34,389 bases of DNA from Clostridiales bacterium (GCA_027318915.1 DAHVOH010000033.1:1-34389); one strand, 5' to 3'; positions 18,238 to 26,263 are shown, counted from the stretch's first letter. The notes: generated by a model not told the origin, from the letters alone. A program made the numbers and translations.

Positions 18238-19365
18238 TCAAGCCGGTTTGAGCCAGCCCCGTCCGGCCAGGACTCCGCGGATGGCGGCGGCCAGGAGGAG
18301 AAGCGGCGGCAGTCCAAAGTTGTAGCCAATCATGGCCGGAACCATCCAGCGCTCGCTGAAGGTGACCACCGCCACCACGCTCGAGAATCCAAAGCTGAGC
18401 CCAAACACGACCGCACCCGTCCCCAGCAGCAGCAGGCGATAACGGGCCACCCCGCTGAGCCCGAACGGGGGCATCACGTCATGGGCCACGCACCACAAAC
18501 GAATGCCGCTGAAGGCGAGGACGAACAGTCCCCAGAAGACGACGACCAGCAGACCCAGCTTGTTGATGATGAAGCCGCTCACGTCGATGAGGCGCATGGC
18601 GGAGACAGCCGGCCAGGGCGTGAGCGCCACCATGGCCGGGCCGTCCACGCCCACGGTCAGGGTGTAGCCAAAGAGCAGAAACAGAAATGTGCCGGCCATG
18701 CTGCAGAGAGCCAACCGCTCCGCTCGCCGCCTATCGGCCGAGCGCACAAAAGGATAGAGGGTGACCGTCACCTCGTAGCCCCAAAAAATGTAGGAGCCGC
18801 GGTACGCGGCGACCAGCAGCGGTCTCCAGGCCGGGTGCAGGGTGGGCAGCAGCGCATAGGCGTAACTCATCCGATCCAATAGCAGAATGCCCATGACAAT
18901 GGAGGCCAGCATGGCGGGCAGCACCACCGTCTGCAGCGTGCGCCCCAGCACCGGCGTGTCGAACCACGCCATGTACAGCGCCACCAGCAGCACGGCGGTC
19001 CGAATGGCCCACGCCGGCGTATCGGGCAGAAAGAACGTCACCATCACCCATCCGAAATTGGCCAGGGCCAATACCGCCAAGACGATGTGCAGCACGACCG
19101 TGAAGGCCAACAGCGGGTAGGCGAGCCAGGGACCCACATACCGTCGGCTGAAGCCCGACACCTGCTGGTCGGGCTGCAGACGATTGACGCGGAACCAGAG
19201 CCAGAGGCCGCCGTAGGCCCCGAGACACTCCAGGGCGAAGGCATAAACGGCATCCAAGCCCCCGCTCGCCACCAGCTGACGGGGAAACTGGAAGATGCCG
19301 GCCCCCAAGTAGGCGGCCACAATCAGGGTGGCGAATTGACCGGGCGAAATGGTGCGTGTGGGCAA
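18238..19365 (-). CDS. gerB: spore germination permease, GerB/GerAB type
   Basis: 375 residues, the integral inner-membrane B subunit of a germinant receptor. It has the amino-acid-permease-like fold with about ten membrane helices. It opens with ISPGQFATLIVAAYLGAGIFQFPR, in pieces matching the usual hydrophobic start of GerAB proteins, followed by evenly spaced hydrophobic segments. The start is TTG 19365, the only codon correctly placed after AAAGGAGG. It is the last gene of the gerA-gerC-gerB order, 57 bp after gerC. It would act in the spore inner membrane with GerA and GerC, sensing a nutrient such as an amino acid. The ligand is unknown. The symbol denotes the family. Confidence 0.85.
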   Translation of the reverse strand: MPTRTISPGQFATLIVAAYLGAGIFQFPRQLVASGGLDAVYAFALECLGAYGGLWLWFRVNRLQPDQQVSGFSRRYVGPWLAYPLLAFTVVLHIVLAVLALANFGWVMVTFFLPDTPAWAIRTAVLLVALYMAWFDTPVLGRTLQTVVLPAMLASIVMGILLLDRMSYAYALLPTLHPAWRPLLVAAYRGSYIFWGYEVTVTLYPFVRSADRRRAERLALCSMAGTFLFLLFGYTLTVGVDGPAMVALTPWPAVSAMRLIDVSGFIINKLGLLVVVFWGLFVLAFSGIRLWCVAHDVMPPFGLSGVARYRLLLLGTGAVVFGLSFGFSSVVAVVTFSERWMVPAMIGYNFGLPPLLLLAAAIRGVLAGRGWLKPA

Positions 19366-19422
19366 GCGGACCTCCTTTGCGGCGGATCTGGCGGCCGGTG
19401 CCGGGTGTCCGCGCCGGTTGCC

Positions 19423-20532
19423 TCAGGTGACGTCGCCGATGTTGTGGATGGCGGTGGTCACCTGAACGTGGATGACGGCGTGCCGATACAGGGAGGGCCA
19501 TTGCGGACGAAGTTCCGGATGCCGATAGAGAAACGCCCGCCCAAACCCCACCGGGTCGACGCCCAGCGCCTGCAATTGCCTCAGCAGGGCGAGGGTCCCG
19601 CCGGCAATCCGCGCCGACACCTCCGATTCCAAGCGGGTCAGAACGCTGGATGTCGCCAGCCCTTCTCCCAGCACGTCGAGGACCCCCTGGGCTTGGATGG
19701 CCAGCGTGATGTGCAGCCGCCCGTGCGTCCACTGGACGGTGTAGCGGGTCGTGGCGCTGATGGCGCGGACCGAGACGGGGACGCCCTGGATGGGTGGCAG
19801 GTCCAAAGCGGCCTTGGACGTGTGCTGGGTGGCCAAACCGAAGAGGAGAGTGGCCGCCGGAGACAGCACGCGGACCAGCCGATCGCTACGGTAAAGGGCC
19901 GCCTGCCGGATGACGTAGCCGGTTTTCTGCGGAGTGATCAGGGGAAACCACAGGCTGGCGCCCGGGGTGATGCGGGCTTCCTCGGCCTGCCAGACGGTGC
20001 GGGCCAGGTTGACGGGCAGGCAGTGGGAGCAGGCAAACGCGGTCAGAAAATACAGGGCCGGCAGCTTGGATTCCTCGGGCGTGAAGCTCATGAATTGGGG
20101 TAGCGGCACGTTGGTCACGCCCATGTAGGCCGTCTTGCTGAAGGGGCCGAGCCGCGCCAGCGTCAGCAGGGTCATGTTGAGCTCCATCGGGGTGAGCTTC
20201 GTGGACAAAATCACCATGCCGGTCTGCCCGAGGTAGATGTCCCGGTCCGATGTGGTCTCGGCGTTGGAGAGCGCCGTCAGGACGGTGCCGCCGGTCCCGG
20301 TCAGGACATAGAACGACGGACCGGAGCCGCCGCCGCCCGCCGCATTGGTCAAGGACATCAGTCCGCTCGGACTGGGCGTCTCCAGGAAAACGGACACGCG
20401 CCCATGGGGCGCGGGCCCGACCCCCAGCATCAGGACGGGCGCTCGGGCGTCGATGGGTCGATTGTCCCAGCAGCCGCTGAGGACGGACGCCAGCAACAGC
20501 AGGCCGCACAGCAGACCCGCCCGACCCGTCAT
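19423..20532 (-). CDS. gerC: germinant receptor lipoprotein, Ger(x)C family
   Basis: 369 residues. The N-terminal lipoprotein signal peptide ends in the lipobox LLLLASVLSGC, and the mature protein begins CWDNRPID, the classic Ger(x)C start (CWDxxEI/ID). The rest shows the alternating pattern of the family, including LYRSDRLVR and a C-terminal block in which LQALGVDPVGFGRAFLYRHP matches the usual 'K.DifGfG..' region. It is anchored on the outer leaflet of the spore inner membrane. ATG 20532 overlaps the gerA stop (ATGA), so its translation is likely coupled to gerA. That coupling matters because gerA is split here. Confidence 0.9.
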   Translation of the reverse strand: MTGRAGLLCGLLLLASVLSGCWDNRPIDARAPVLMLGVGPAPHGRVSVFLETPSPSGLMSLTNAAGGGGSGPSFYVLTGTGGTVLTALSNAETTSDRDIYLGQTGMVILSTKLTPMELNMTLLTLARLGPFSKTAYMGVTNVPLPQFMSFTPEESKLPALYFLTAFACSHCLPVNLARTVWQAEEARITPGASLWFPLITPQKTGYVIRQAALYRSDRLVRVLSPAATLLFGLATQHTSKAALDLPPIQGVPVSVRAISATTRYTVQWTHGRLHITLAIQAQGVLDVLGEGLATSSVLTRLESEVSARIAGGTLALLRQLQALGVDPVGFGRAFLYRHPELRPQWPSLYRHAVIHVQVTTAIHNIGDVT

Positions 20533-20936
20533 CGCCGCACCTCGGCCTGCGCGTCGGCCAGGTGCGGGTCGCCGGTTTTCGGTGGCGGCGATGCCCGCTG
20601 CACGTCGACCGGTCGTGCGGTGCGCGGCCGCCGCAGGAACCGGAAGGGCGGCAGCTGGATCCAGGTGTCGCCGAGCTCCGATGGGTTGAGAGGGCCGATG
20701 GGGTACAGATAGGGAACGCCGAAACTTTCCAACGAGCAGAGGTAGGTCAACATCACCACCGTGACCAGCACCATGCCGAAGATGCCGAAGATGTAGGCGC
20801 CGACGATGAGCGCCCAAAACAGCCATCGCCATGCGGCGGTCAGCTCGAACGCCGGCGTGGTGAAGAGACCCAGCGCCGTGAGCGTGACCAGCACAATCAT
20901 CAGGTCGTCCACCACACCGGCTTTGACGACAGCCGT
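20529..20936 (-). CDS. gerA: gerA, 3' part (last 134 codons), separated from its start by the inserted element
   Basis: C-terminal part of a GerA-family germinant receptor A subunit, from the shared ACG (Thr) codon to the stop. It carries the last membrane helices and the hallmark LCSLESFGVPYLYPIGP, then a cytosolic tail of about 50 residues. The frame continues into element DNA up to an ATG at 20981 that has no evident ribosome-binding site. The first 459 codons lie at 31724-33099. Joining at the shared core gives VVVGT|AVVKAGVVDD, which agrees with the uninterrupted family pattern. The stop overlaps gerC by 4 bp. In the unexcised state this fragment has no start of its own that I can support. 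Confidence 0.9.
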   Translation of the reverse strand, partial: TAVVKAGVVDDLMIVLVTLTALGLFTTPAFELTAAWRWLFWALIVGAYIFGIFGMVLVTVVMLTYLCSLESFGVPYLYPIGPLNPSELGDTWIQLPPFRFLRRPRTARPVDVQRASPPPKTGDPHLADAQAEVRR

Positions 20937-20960
20937 GCCGGTTGCATCACTAACCACGCC
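20911..20960. other. left attachment junction of the gerA-intervening element
   Basis: A gerA-side half-site (20911-20934) and an element-side half-site (20937-20960) flank the GT at 20935-20936 (AC on the gerA coding strand). The element half ends in the arm CTAACCACGCC at 20950-20960, which is the inverted partner of GGCGTGTTTAG at the other end of the element. Each half-site is 25 bp counted from the centre, the size expected for a large serine recombinase. Confidence 0.8.
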
Positions 20961-21008
20961 GACAAAACCGCCGACAACCATGCTGCGGCCGGGACCGTGG
21001 ACGAACGG

Positions 21009-22721
21009 TTAGGAAGTGGCGCCGCCAGCCCAGCGGTCTATGGTGCTCCAGCGCACGGACGGACCACCGGCCTCGCCCAGGGCGTCGGGGGTGACCCGGT
21101 AGTACAGGGTAAAGCCTTCGCGGCGCAATTCCACGCGCTCCAGGATGTGCCGCAGCAGCTGGCGTTGTTGGCGCGGTTCGGCGGCCAAGAACCGGTCCCA
21201 CCATCGGGGAGCGGCGGCCAGGAAGGCATCGAGACGAGCGCGTTGAGCCTCCAGATTCTGCCGGGCGGCGTCGATCTGGGCCAACTCCGCTTCGGCCGCC
21301 GCCATGCGCGCCTGCGCGTCCCGGAGTTGGGCGGCCACAAAGTCTTCGGTGTAGGGGCTTTGGTCCGGGTGGAGCAGGAGGGCGTTGAGCCGTTGTGCCC
21401 ACGCGTCCTGCAGTTGGCGGGCCTCCTGCAGTTGGCGGCGCCAACGGTCGGCGCGAGCCGTCTGCTGCCACACCGTTTGTTCCGCATAACGCCGTGCTTC
21501 GGCTATGACGGCGGTGGTGTCCAGCGCGGTCAGTGTCCGCCGCACGGCGGCCAAAACCGCCGGCTCGACCTTGCGGCGCGAATACTGATGCTGACCCGGG
21601 CAGGCATGGGACCCCTTGGCGGCGGCGGTCTGACACTGGTAGTACAGGTGGCGATAGATCACCATCCCCTCCTTGCGACGGCGTCGTTCGTGATGTTGGT
21701 GGGTTTGGAATCCATTTCCGCATCCACCGCAACGGGCGAGCCCGGTGAGCAGGAGGGGTCCGCGATCCGCGCGGGCGGAGACGACGGGCGGCGCGGCGTC
21801 ACGCCGGTTGTAACTGGCCAAGCGGGCCATGGCCTGCTCCCATCGGTCTTGAGGAATGATGATGAGTGAGGGGACAACCGGGGACAGGATGACGCCGGAC
21901 AGGTCGTGCAGGCGCTTGACCATGGAGTGGTTGCGCTGGCGGGAGGTGTTCCCGTAACGCAGCCGACCGGTCAGAACAGGATTGCACATGATCCGGTACA
22001 TGGTCAGGATATGCCACTGGGCGCCGTGACGGGTGCGGGAGCCTTGAGCGCTTAGACGACGGATGATGCTGGGTCCGCCCAGGCCTTCATCCAGGTACCA
22101 CGCAAAGATTTGCCGGACGGTGGCCGCTTCGGCGTCGTCGACGACCAGCGGTACCGGGCTCGCGGTCTTGTCGAATCGGTATCCGTAGGGGGGACGGCCC
22201 CCGGACCACCACGGTCCCTGTTGCGCCAACTGCCGCATGCGCTCGGTCACTCGAATGGATGTGTTCACGGACTCGGTCTCGGCTTGCCACCCTTCGAGGA
22301 AGCGCAGCAATTTATCGTACTGGCCGTCGGTCTTGAGATCTTTGCCCCCGGGCTCGTCGGCCACGCTGACGACCTGGACGCCGGTTTTCTGCAACGCGGA
22401 GAGAATGAACGGGTACTCAAAGGCTTGACGGCTGAGACGGTCCGCCTTGAACACCAGGAGCATATCAAACTGACCCAAGCGCGCTTGGCGCAGGACGTCC
22501 TGGAGGATGTCGCGATCGGCGGTGGCGGTGCGGAATGCGGAGATCCCCTCTTCGGCAAACTCGGCCACCAGGGTCCAGCCGGGATGATCCGTCACGAAGG
22601 CGCGGATGGCGTTGCGTTGGAGGGGAAGGGACTCGTCGTCCGCGTCCCGGGTCACCGCCTGCCGCGCTGTGCTGACCCGGTACAGCGCGGCGCACCGGGC
22701 GGCGGGGGGAAGATTAGGCAC
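21009..22721 (-). CDS. large serine recombinase (candidate excisionase/integrase of the element)
   Basis: 570 residues. The N-terminal resolvase domain (about 8-150) has the catalytic serine S17 in ALYRVSTARQ and the conserved FKADRLSR with R95. The recombinase domain (about 170-300) follows, with GRPPYGYRFD and WHILTMYRIMCNPVLTG. A zinc ribbon is formed by C331, C334, C363 and C374, followed by a coiled-coil region (about 405-500). This is the layout of SpoIVCA, SprA and phage large serine integrases. The start is GTG 22721 after AAAGGAGGACC; the longer frame overlaps the upstream small ORF. The stop lies 72 bp from the crossover point. No terminator separates it from the gerA 3' part and gerC-gerB, so its transcript could continue into them. 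Confidence 0.95.
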   Translation of the reverse strand: MPNLPPAARCAALYRVSTARQAVTRDADDESLPLQRNAIRAFVTDHPGWTLVAEFAEEGISAFRTATADRDILQDVLRQARLGQFDMLLVFKADRLSRQAFEYPFILSALQKTGVQVVSVADEPGGKDLKTDGQYDKLLRFLEGWQAETESVNTSIRVTERMRQLAQQGPWWSGGRPPYGYRFDKTASPVPLVVDDAEAATVRQIFAWYLDEGLGGPSIIRRLSAQGSRTRHGAQWHILTMYRIMCNPVLTGRLRYGNTSRQRNHSMVKRLHDLSGVILSPVVPSLIIIPQDRWEQAMARLASYNRRDAAPPVVSARADRGPLLLTGLARCGGCGNGFQTHQHHERRRRKEGMVIYRHLYYQCQTAAAKGSHACPGQHQYSRRKVEPAVLAAVRRTLTALDTTAVIAEARRYAEQTVWQQTARADRWRRQLQEARQLQDAWAQRLNALLLHPDQSPYTEDFVAAQLRDAQARMAAAEAELAQIDAARQNLEAQRARLDAFLAAAPRWWDRFLAAEPRQQRQLLRHILERVELRREGFTLYYRVTPDALGEAGGPSVRWSTIDRWAGGATS

Positions 22722-22881
22722 GCGCCTGGTCCTCCTTTGCGAATTCCTCCACCAGCCATTTCGCAAGGGCTTGGACGAATTCCTGCGTCCGAAGGTGATG
22801 CTCGGGTCCGGTGACCGCTGGGAATACATGGGTGACCCGCGGATCCTCCGGATCCGGCACGATGAGTTCCGACGGGGACAC
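22714..22881 (-). CDS. 55-residue ORF overlapping the recombinase start
   Basis: It starts at GTG 22881 after AAAGAGGTGAG and ends TAA 22714, overlapping the recombinase GTG by 8 bp, so coupling is likely. The product begins MSPSELIVPDPEDP and ends in an amphipathic helix (TQEFVQALAKWLVEEF) with a charged tail. I do not recognise the family. Its size and position next to a serine recombinase make it a candidate recombination directionality factor or accessory protein; the SPbeta factor SprB is also a protein of under 60 residues. This is inference, with no sequence match claimed. Confidence 0.5.
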   Translation of the reverse strand: MSPSELIVPDPEDPRVTHVFPAVTGPEHHLRTQEFVQALAKWLVEEFAKEDQARA

Positions 22882-22934
22882 GATGCTCACCTCTTTGCGG
22901 GACGAAGAACCGTGGACGTCTCCGGGGGTGTAGC

Positions 22935-23760
22935 GTGTGTGAAAGCCGGGCGGGGTATACGTTTGGACGCCGACGGGCCACCAAACGGGCCCCGACGAGG
23001 AGCGCGGCGGACGCGGCAGCGGCCACGCCGGTGCCGGGAGCCGCAGTGAACGGCCGGGGCCGGTTCGCGGCGGCCCCGGCCGAGAAAGCCACGCAAGCGG
23101 AGGCGGCCGGGAAATCGGTCCCGCTCCCGCCGGCGGAGCCCGCGACCCCGGAAGCCCAGGCCCAGACGCACGTCGCCGACCCGGACCCGCGGATCATGCG
23201 TCACAGCGGCAAGGCCTTGATCCCAGGGGACAACGCGCAGGTCGCGGTGTATGCAGACTCCCCGATCATGGTCGCGGCGACGATGACGCAGCCGGCGGCT
23301 GACAGCCCTCACCTGTTGGGCGTGCTGGATCAAGTCCGGGCGAACAACGGGCGGACCCCGCGCGGCGTGTTAGCGGATGCGGGGTATGGGAGGGAGAAGA
23401 ATCGGGACGGGTCGGCGCGCGGCACATTCCCGCGGCGATCCCGCCGGAGAAGCTGACGCACCGGGTGTGGCGGACGGTCACGGCGCCACGGGGGCGGATT
23501 CCCAAGACCCAGCTGCGGAAGGACCGGATGCGGCGGGATCTGGGGACGAAACTCGGTGGAGCCGGCCATCGGGTATCTCAAGGCGGTCCAAGGTGGGCGC
23601 CCGTTCCTGTGGGGGAGTCTCGCGAAGGTCGAGCCGGAATGGCGGTTCCCCTGGGCCGTCGCGAACGTGGCGCGGATCCGGCCGCGGTGCTACAAAACCC
23701 TCACGGGGACTTCCTTGGTTGGGTGCGCGGGGCCACGCGTGAGCGCTGCTGCCCCAGTGA
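22935..23760 (+). pseudogene. decayed IS1182-type transposase
   Basis: Fragments of a DDE transposase are spread over several frames. The first, about 23040-23400, contains DPDPRIMRHSGK...GDNAQVAVYAD and ...VLADAGYG, matching the central part of IS1182-family transposases. A second frame, about 23420-23550, contains APRGRIPKTQLRKDRMRRDL. A third, about 23556-23690, contains VEPAIGYLKAVQGG followed by LAKVEPEW, corresponding to the family's EPVFGQIK...RGL.KV..EW. The N-terminal part is missing and at least two frameshifts or deletions break the gene, so it is inactive. No terminal inverted repeats were identified. Confidence 0.75.
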
Positions 23761-23871
23761 AAGATTGCTGACAAAGCGTCACGCTAAACAAGATAGTCAT
23801 CATGTTGACTCATCCATGGCCCGTGACGCGGTTGGGCAGGATACCGCTCGAGGAATCGAGCAGGATGAGGC

Positions 23872-24125
23872 CGCCGTCACCAGGAGCGTCTGGGAACGAG
23901 GATACGGGAGCAACGGGGTAGACATGCGGGATACATGAACCCCTTGTCCTGAGCCGATTCTAGCGACATCAGCAGCGGGGTAGACCCCTTGCCCGAGATC
24001 TTAAAAGTCTCGTGTCGGCGGTTCGATTCCACCCTGCGGGCCAACGTTTTTCAAGCCCTGCGTGGGTTGCAGGGTTTTTCGTTATGCGCGTTGGGTGGCC
24101 GCTTAGGACCGGCGTCACCACGAGG
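23872..24125 (+). repeat. repeat R1 with tRNA-like segment and terminator
   Basis: About 250 bp, similar by eye to R2 at 26367-26628. It starts and ends with the motif CGTCACCA(G/C)GAG. Inside is GGGTAGACCCCTTGCCCGAGATC, in part, then an anticodon-arm-like hairpin (GAGAT, loop CTTAAAA, GTCTC, about 23994-24010) and a T-arm with GGTTCGATTCCACC ending in GGGCCA. A terminator hairpin CCCTGC...GCAGGG with a T-run follows at about 24055-24079. The D-arm and acceptor do not pair properly, so this is a tRNA remnant, not a working tRNA gene. Confidence 0.65.
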
Positions 24126-24513
24126 GGGAAATCCGTATCGGAGCGTGGCGGTGAGAAGACGCGAAAGCCTTGCGGAGACTCAGTGTCAGGACCCTCGGAA
24201 GAGCTGGGGGGCGTCACCACGGCGTCACCAGGAGGAAGAGCCGAGGATATGACCAAGGCCGGCGGCTCCCGCTCCTGACGGTGTCATGCCGGTTAGCCCG
24301 TCTCCTGCAGTGGCTTAGCGCGGAAAGCGCCGTTCGGACAGGCAAAAGGCCCTCCGGGTGCGGGATATCGAAGTTGGAAAGACGCCCAAAACACCACGAA
24401 AGAGGGCGCTTCGTAGATGCATCGTACCACACTGTTTCCCCGCCACCGAATCCAGACCTTTTGTGGACAAGCTTGTGCCGTGACCGCTATTTCACCTTAG
24501 AGCACGGCACCGC
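24126..24513. other. gene-poor stretch
   Basis: No convincing gene. It holds two tandem copies of the CGTCACCA motif at about 24216-24238 and a loose inverted repeat (AAGACGCCC and GGGCGCTT) at about 24380-24412. Lower-GC sequence follows, up to the toxin-antitoxin promoter. Confidence 0.4.
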
Positions 24514-24559
24514 GTGACAGTTAGCCTGGTGCGCCATATAATTTAGGAAATCATGATTT
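24514..24559 (+). promoter_or_regulatory. promoter and operator of the first toxin-antitoxin pair
   Basis: GTGACA (24514-24519) and TATAAT (24537-24542) are 17 bp apart. A perfect 12-bp palindrome, AAATCATGATTT (24548-24559), lies over the expected transcription start. This is the usual position for antitoxin autorepression, probably by the AbrB-type antitoxin encoded next. Confidence 0.65.
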
Positions 24560-24590
24560 AAGACGCACAAGAGGCCAAGGAGGGGTGCGT

Positions 24591-24896
24591 GTGCTGACCA
24601 AGTTGACCCGGCACGGCCAAATCACCTTACCCAAAGCCGTGCGGGAGCGCCTGCACCTGGTGGAGGGTGATTACATCGACGTGGAGATCAGCGAGGACGA
24701 CCGCGGGATTGTGCTGCGGCCTCGTAAGATGGTGGCGATAGACCCCGACCAGGAGTGGTTTTGGACGCCCGCATGGCAACAGGCCGAACGGGCGGCCGAG
24801 GAGGACCTTTCCGCGGGGCGCGTGGTGCGTAGTCGGCCGGGGGAGCGGGCGTCTGAAACGCTACGACGGGCAGCGGAAACGGATGCCGATGAATGA
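24591..24896 (+). CDS. AbrB/SpoVT-type antitoxin
   Basis: 101 residues. The N-terminal swapped-hairpin DNA-binding domain (about 1-47) reads LTRHGQITLPKAVRERL then GDYIDVEI. The C-terminal half should bind and neutralise the toxin; it contains DQEWFWTPAWQQAE at 53-66, closely matched in the antitoxin at 25737. GTG 24591 is chosen over GTG 24585 because AAGGAGG (24577-24583) is then 7 bases away. The stop overlaps the toxin ATG by 4 bp. It is likely to repress its own promoter through the palindrome upstream. Confidence 0.85.
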   Translation: MLTKLTRHGQITLPKAVRERLHLVEGDYIDVEISEDDRGIVLRPRKMVAIDPDQEWFWTPAWQQAERAAEEDLSAGRVVRSRPGERASETLRRAAETDADE

Positions 24897-25153
24897 CGGT
24901 CGCGTTTACCCGGCGTTTTATTCGTGCCTATGAGCAGCTTCGACCCGAAGAGCAAGAGGCCATCTTGGAGGCGGTCGACCGGGTCCAGTCGGACCGCGAT
25001 CATCCCAGTCTACGGACCAAGAAGATTCAAGGACGACTAGACATCTGGGAAGTGCGGGCGTCGCGCGACTTGCGGCTGACCTGTCAGTTTGCCCCAGACC
25101 ACATTGTGTTTCGCGTGTGTGGGCACCACGATGAGGTCCTGCGACGACCGTGA
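24893..25153 (+). CDS. RelE/ParE-superfamily toxin
   Basis: 86 residues. It opens with VAFTRRFIRAYEQLRPEEQEA, in pieces typical of this fold: strand, then a helix pair with regular charged residues. It ends with DIWEVRASRDLRLTCQF and FRVCGHHDEVLRRP, the usual C-terminal beta-sheet with conserved basic residues and a final histidine-rich 'GHHDEVL' block. The predicted action is mRNA cleavage at the ribosome, or gyrase inhibition for ParE-like members; the sequence alone does not decide. The ATG overlaps the antitoxin stop (ATGA). Confidence 0.85.
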   Translation: MTVAFTRRFIRAYEQLRPEEQEAILEAVDRVQSDRDHPSLRTKKIQGRLDIWEVRASRDLRLTCQFAPDHIVFRVCGHHDEVLRRP

Positions 25154-25292
25154 CGGACTCAGCCCCGACAGGCTGAGGTTGGTCTCGTGGCGTCCGTAAA
25201 GGCGATGGGGTGGTCAGCGGCAATGTGGCGGGTTGGAGGCTGGCGTCCCCACGGCGCCACCAGGAGCGGCGTGTATCATGCCCTCCCCGTAG

Positions 25293-25315
25293 TATAATGA
25301 GTAAGAATTCCTTAC
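25293..25315 (+). promoter_or_regulatory. -10 box and operator of the orphan AbrB gene
   Basis: TATAAT at 25293-25298, with no good -35. It is followed by the inverted repeat GTAAG-AATTC-CTTAC (25301-25315) over the expected start site, and then GGGAGGGTGG and the ATG at 25329. Confidence 0.55.
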
Positions 25316-25328
25316 CGGGAGGGTGGGT

Positions 25329-25607
25329 ATGGATACGGCCCGAGTGACCACGAAAGGGCAAATCACGATCCCCCAGCGAGTCCGGGATCAGATGGGCATC
25401 CAAACCGGAGACGTGCTCGCCTTTGTTAGGCAGGAGGATGGGACGGTGGTTGTCCAAAAACTTCGTCTGCCGGATGCGGGTGACGTTCAGGCGCGTTTCG
25501 CACCCACGACCACAGCCGAAACTATCACGGAAGAAGATGTGGCGGGGTGGGCCAAGGAAGTGCGGGCTCCACAGTTCACGGAACGGGATCCCGGCCGGTT
25601 GAAGTGA
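25329..25607 (+). CDS. AbrB-family antitoxin-like protein without an adjacent toxin
   Basis: 92 residues. The N-terminal SpoVT/AbrB domain reads ARVTTKGQITIPQRVRDQMG then GDVLAFV. The C-terminal part, including ETITEEDVAGWAKEVRAPQF, resembles the toxin-binding tail of VapB/MazE-like antitoxins. ATG 25329 follows GGGAGGGTGG. No toxin gene follows: 25608-25736 contains no usable frame. It is thus an orphan antitoxin or stand-alone regulator. An operator-like palindrome upstream suggests autoregulation. Confidence 0.8.
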   Translation: MDTARVTTKGQITIPQRVRDQMGIQTGDVLAFVRQEDGTVVVQKLRLPDAGDVQARFAPTTTAETITEEDVAGWAKEVRAPQFTERDPGRLK

Positions 25608-25736
25608 TCGCGTGAAGAATGAATGCTGTGGGGTGCGCCGACCTAGTGACTGAGATGCGGGTGTTAAGTCAACGCGCTCAGGATCAAGCGAGGGTGGGGA
25701 TGCCACGACGTCAGTGTCGTAAACGGGGGTGATGAT

Positions 25737-25991
25737 ATGGCCGTCAACAAAGATACGCTCCACCGGCTCATTGACCGTCTCGACGAGCCTACAGATATTG
25801 AGACCGTGTATGCCGTGGTGAAATCGCTGGTCGAGCACGACGATCAAGCCTGGTATTGGACCGAACCCTGGCAACAGGGTGAACAAGAGGCCGATGCGGA
25901 CAAAATCGCCGGGCGCATTAGCCGACGTTACACCTCGGCAACGGAGTTCATGAAGGATCTCACGCAGGAACCCCCGGACGAACCCCGGTGA
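25737..25991 (+). CDS. antitoxin of the second RelE/ParE-type pair
   Basis: 84 residues with no AbrB domain. The N-terminal third (LHRLIDRLDEPTDIETVYAVVKSLV, in part) is predicted helical. The C-terminal half carries DQAWYWTEPWQQGE at 36-49, nearly the same as in the first antitoxin, followed by EADADKIAGRISRRYTSATEF. The shared half probably binds related toxins. ATG 25737 has GGGGGTGAT upstream. The TGA overlaps the toxin GTG by 4 bp (GTGA). Confidence 0.8.
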   Translation: MAVNKDTLHRLIDRLDEPTDIETVYAVVKSLVEHDDQAWYWTEPWQQGEQEADADKIAGRISRRYTSATEFMKDLTQEPPDEPR

Positions 25992-26263
25992 AGCTCCAGC
26001 GGACTGCTCGTTTCACCAAACAGTTTCAACGCTTGTCCAAGGACGATCCTCGCCTCCTTAGACAGGTGGAGAAGACGATCCAGTACCTTTTGCGATTTCC
26101 ACCCGCGCATCCTGCCTTACGGATGAAGCGGATTCAAGGGACGCCAGGCATCTATGAATGCTCGGTGAATATGGACATTCGGGTGACCTTCGAGTTTCTG
26201 GATCCCGAGACAATTTTGTTACGCAACATCGATCACCACGACCGGGCGCTCCAGCGTTCTTAA
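25988..26263 (+). CDS. RelE/ParE-superfamily toxin, second copy
   Basis: 91 residues, GTG start overlapping the antitoxin stop. It opens LQRTARFTKQFQRLSKDDPRL and ends with the pattern GIYECSVNMDIRVTFEF then LLRNIDHHDRALQ, parallel to DIWEVRASRDLRLTCQF and CGHHDEVLRRP of the toxin at 24893. The two toxins are clearly related but diverged. The predicted role is an mRNA interferase or related growth inhibitor held inactive by the upstream antitoxin. Confidence 0.85.
   Translation: MKLQRTARFTKQFQRLSKDDPRLLRQVEKTIQYLLRFPPAHPALRMKRIQGTPGIYECSVNMDIRVTFEFLDPETILLRNIDHHDRALQRS

Noticed and set aside
23994..24047. A functional tRNA gene in R1 (or the matching part of R2)
   Set aside because: The T-arm and anticodon loop are recognisable, but the D-arm and acceptor stem do not pair and the spacing is off. 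It is treated as a tRNA-derived remnant.
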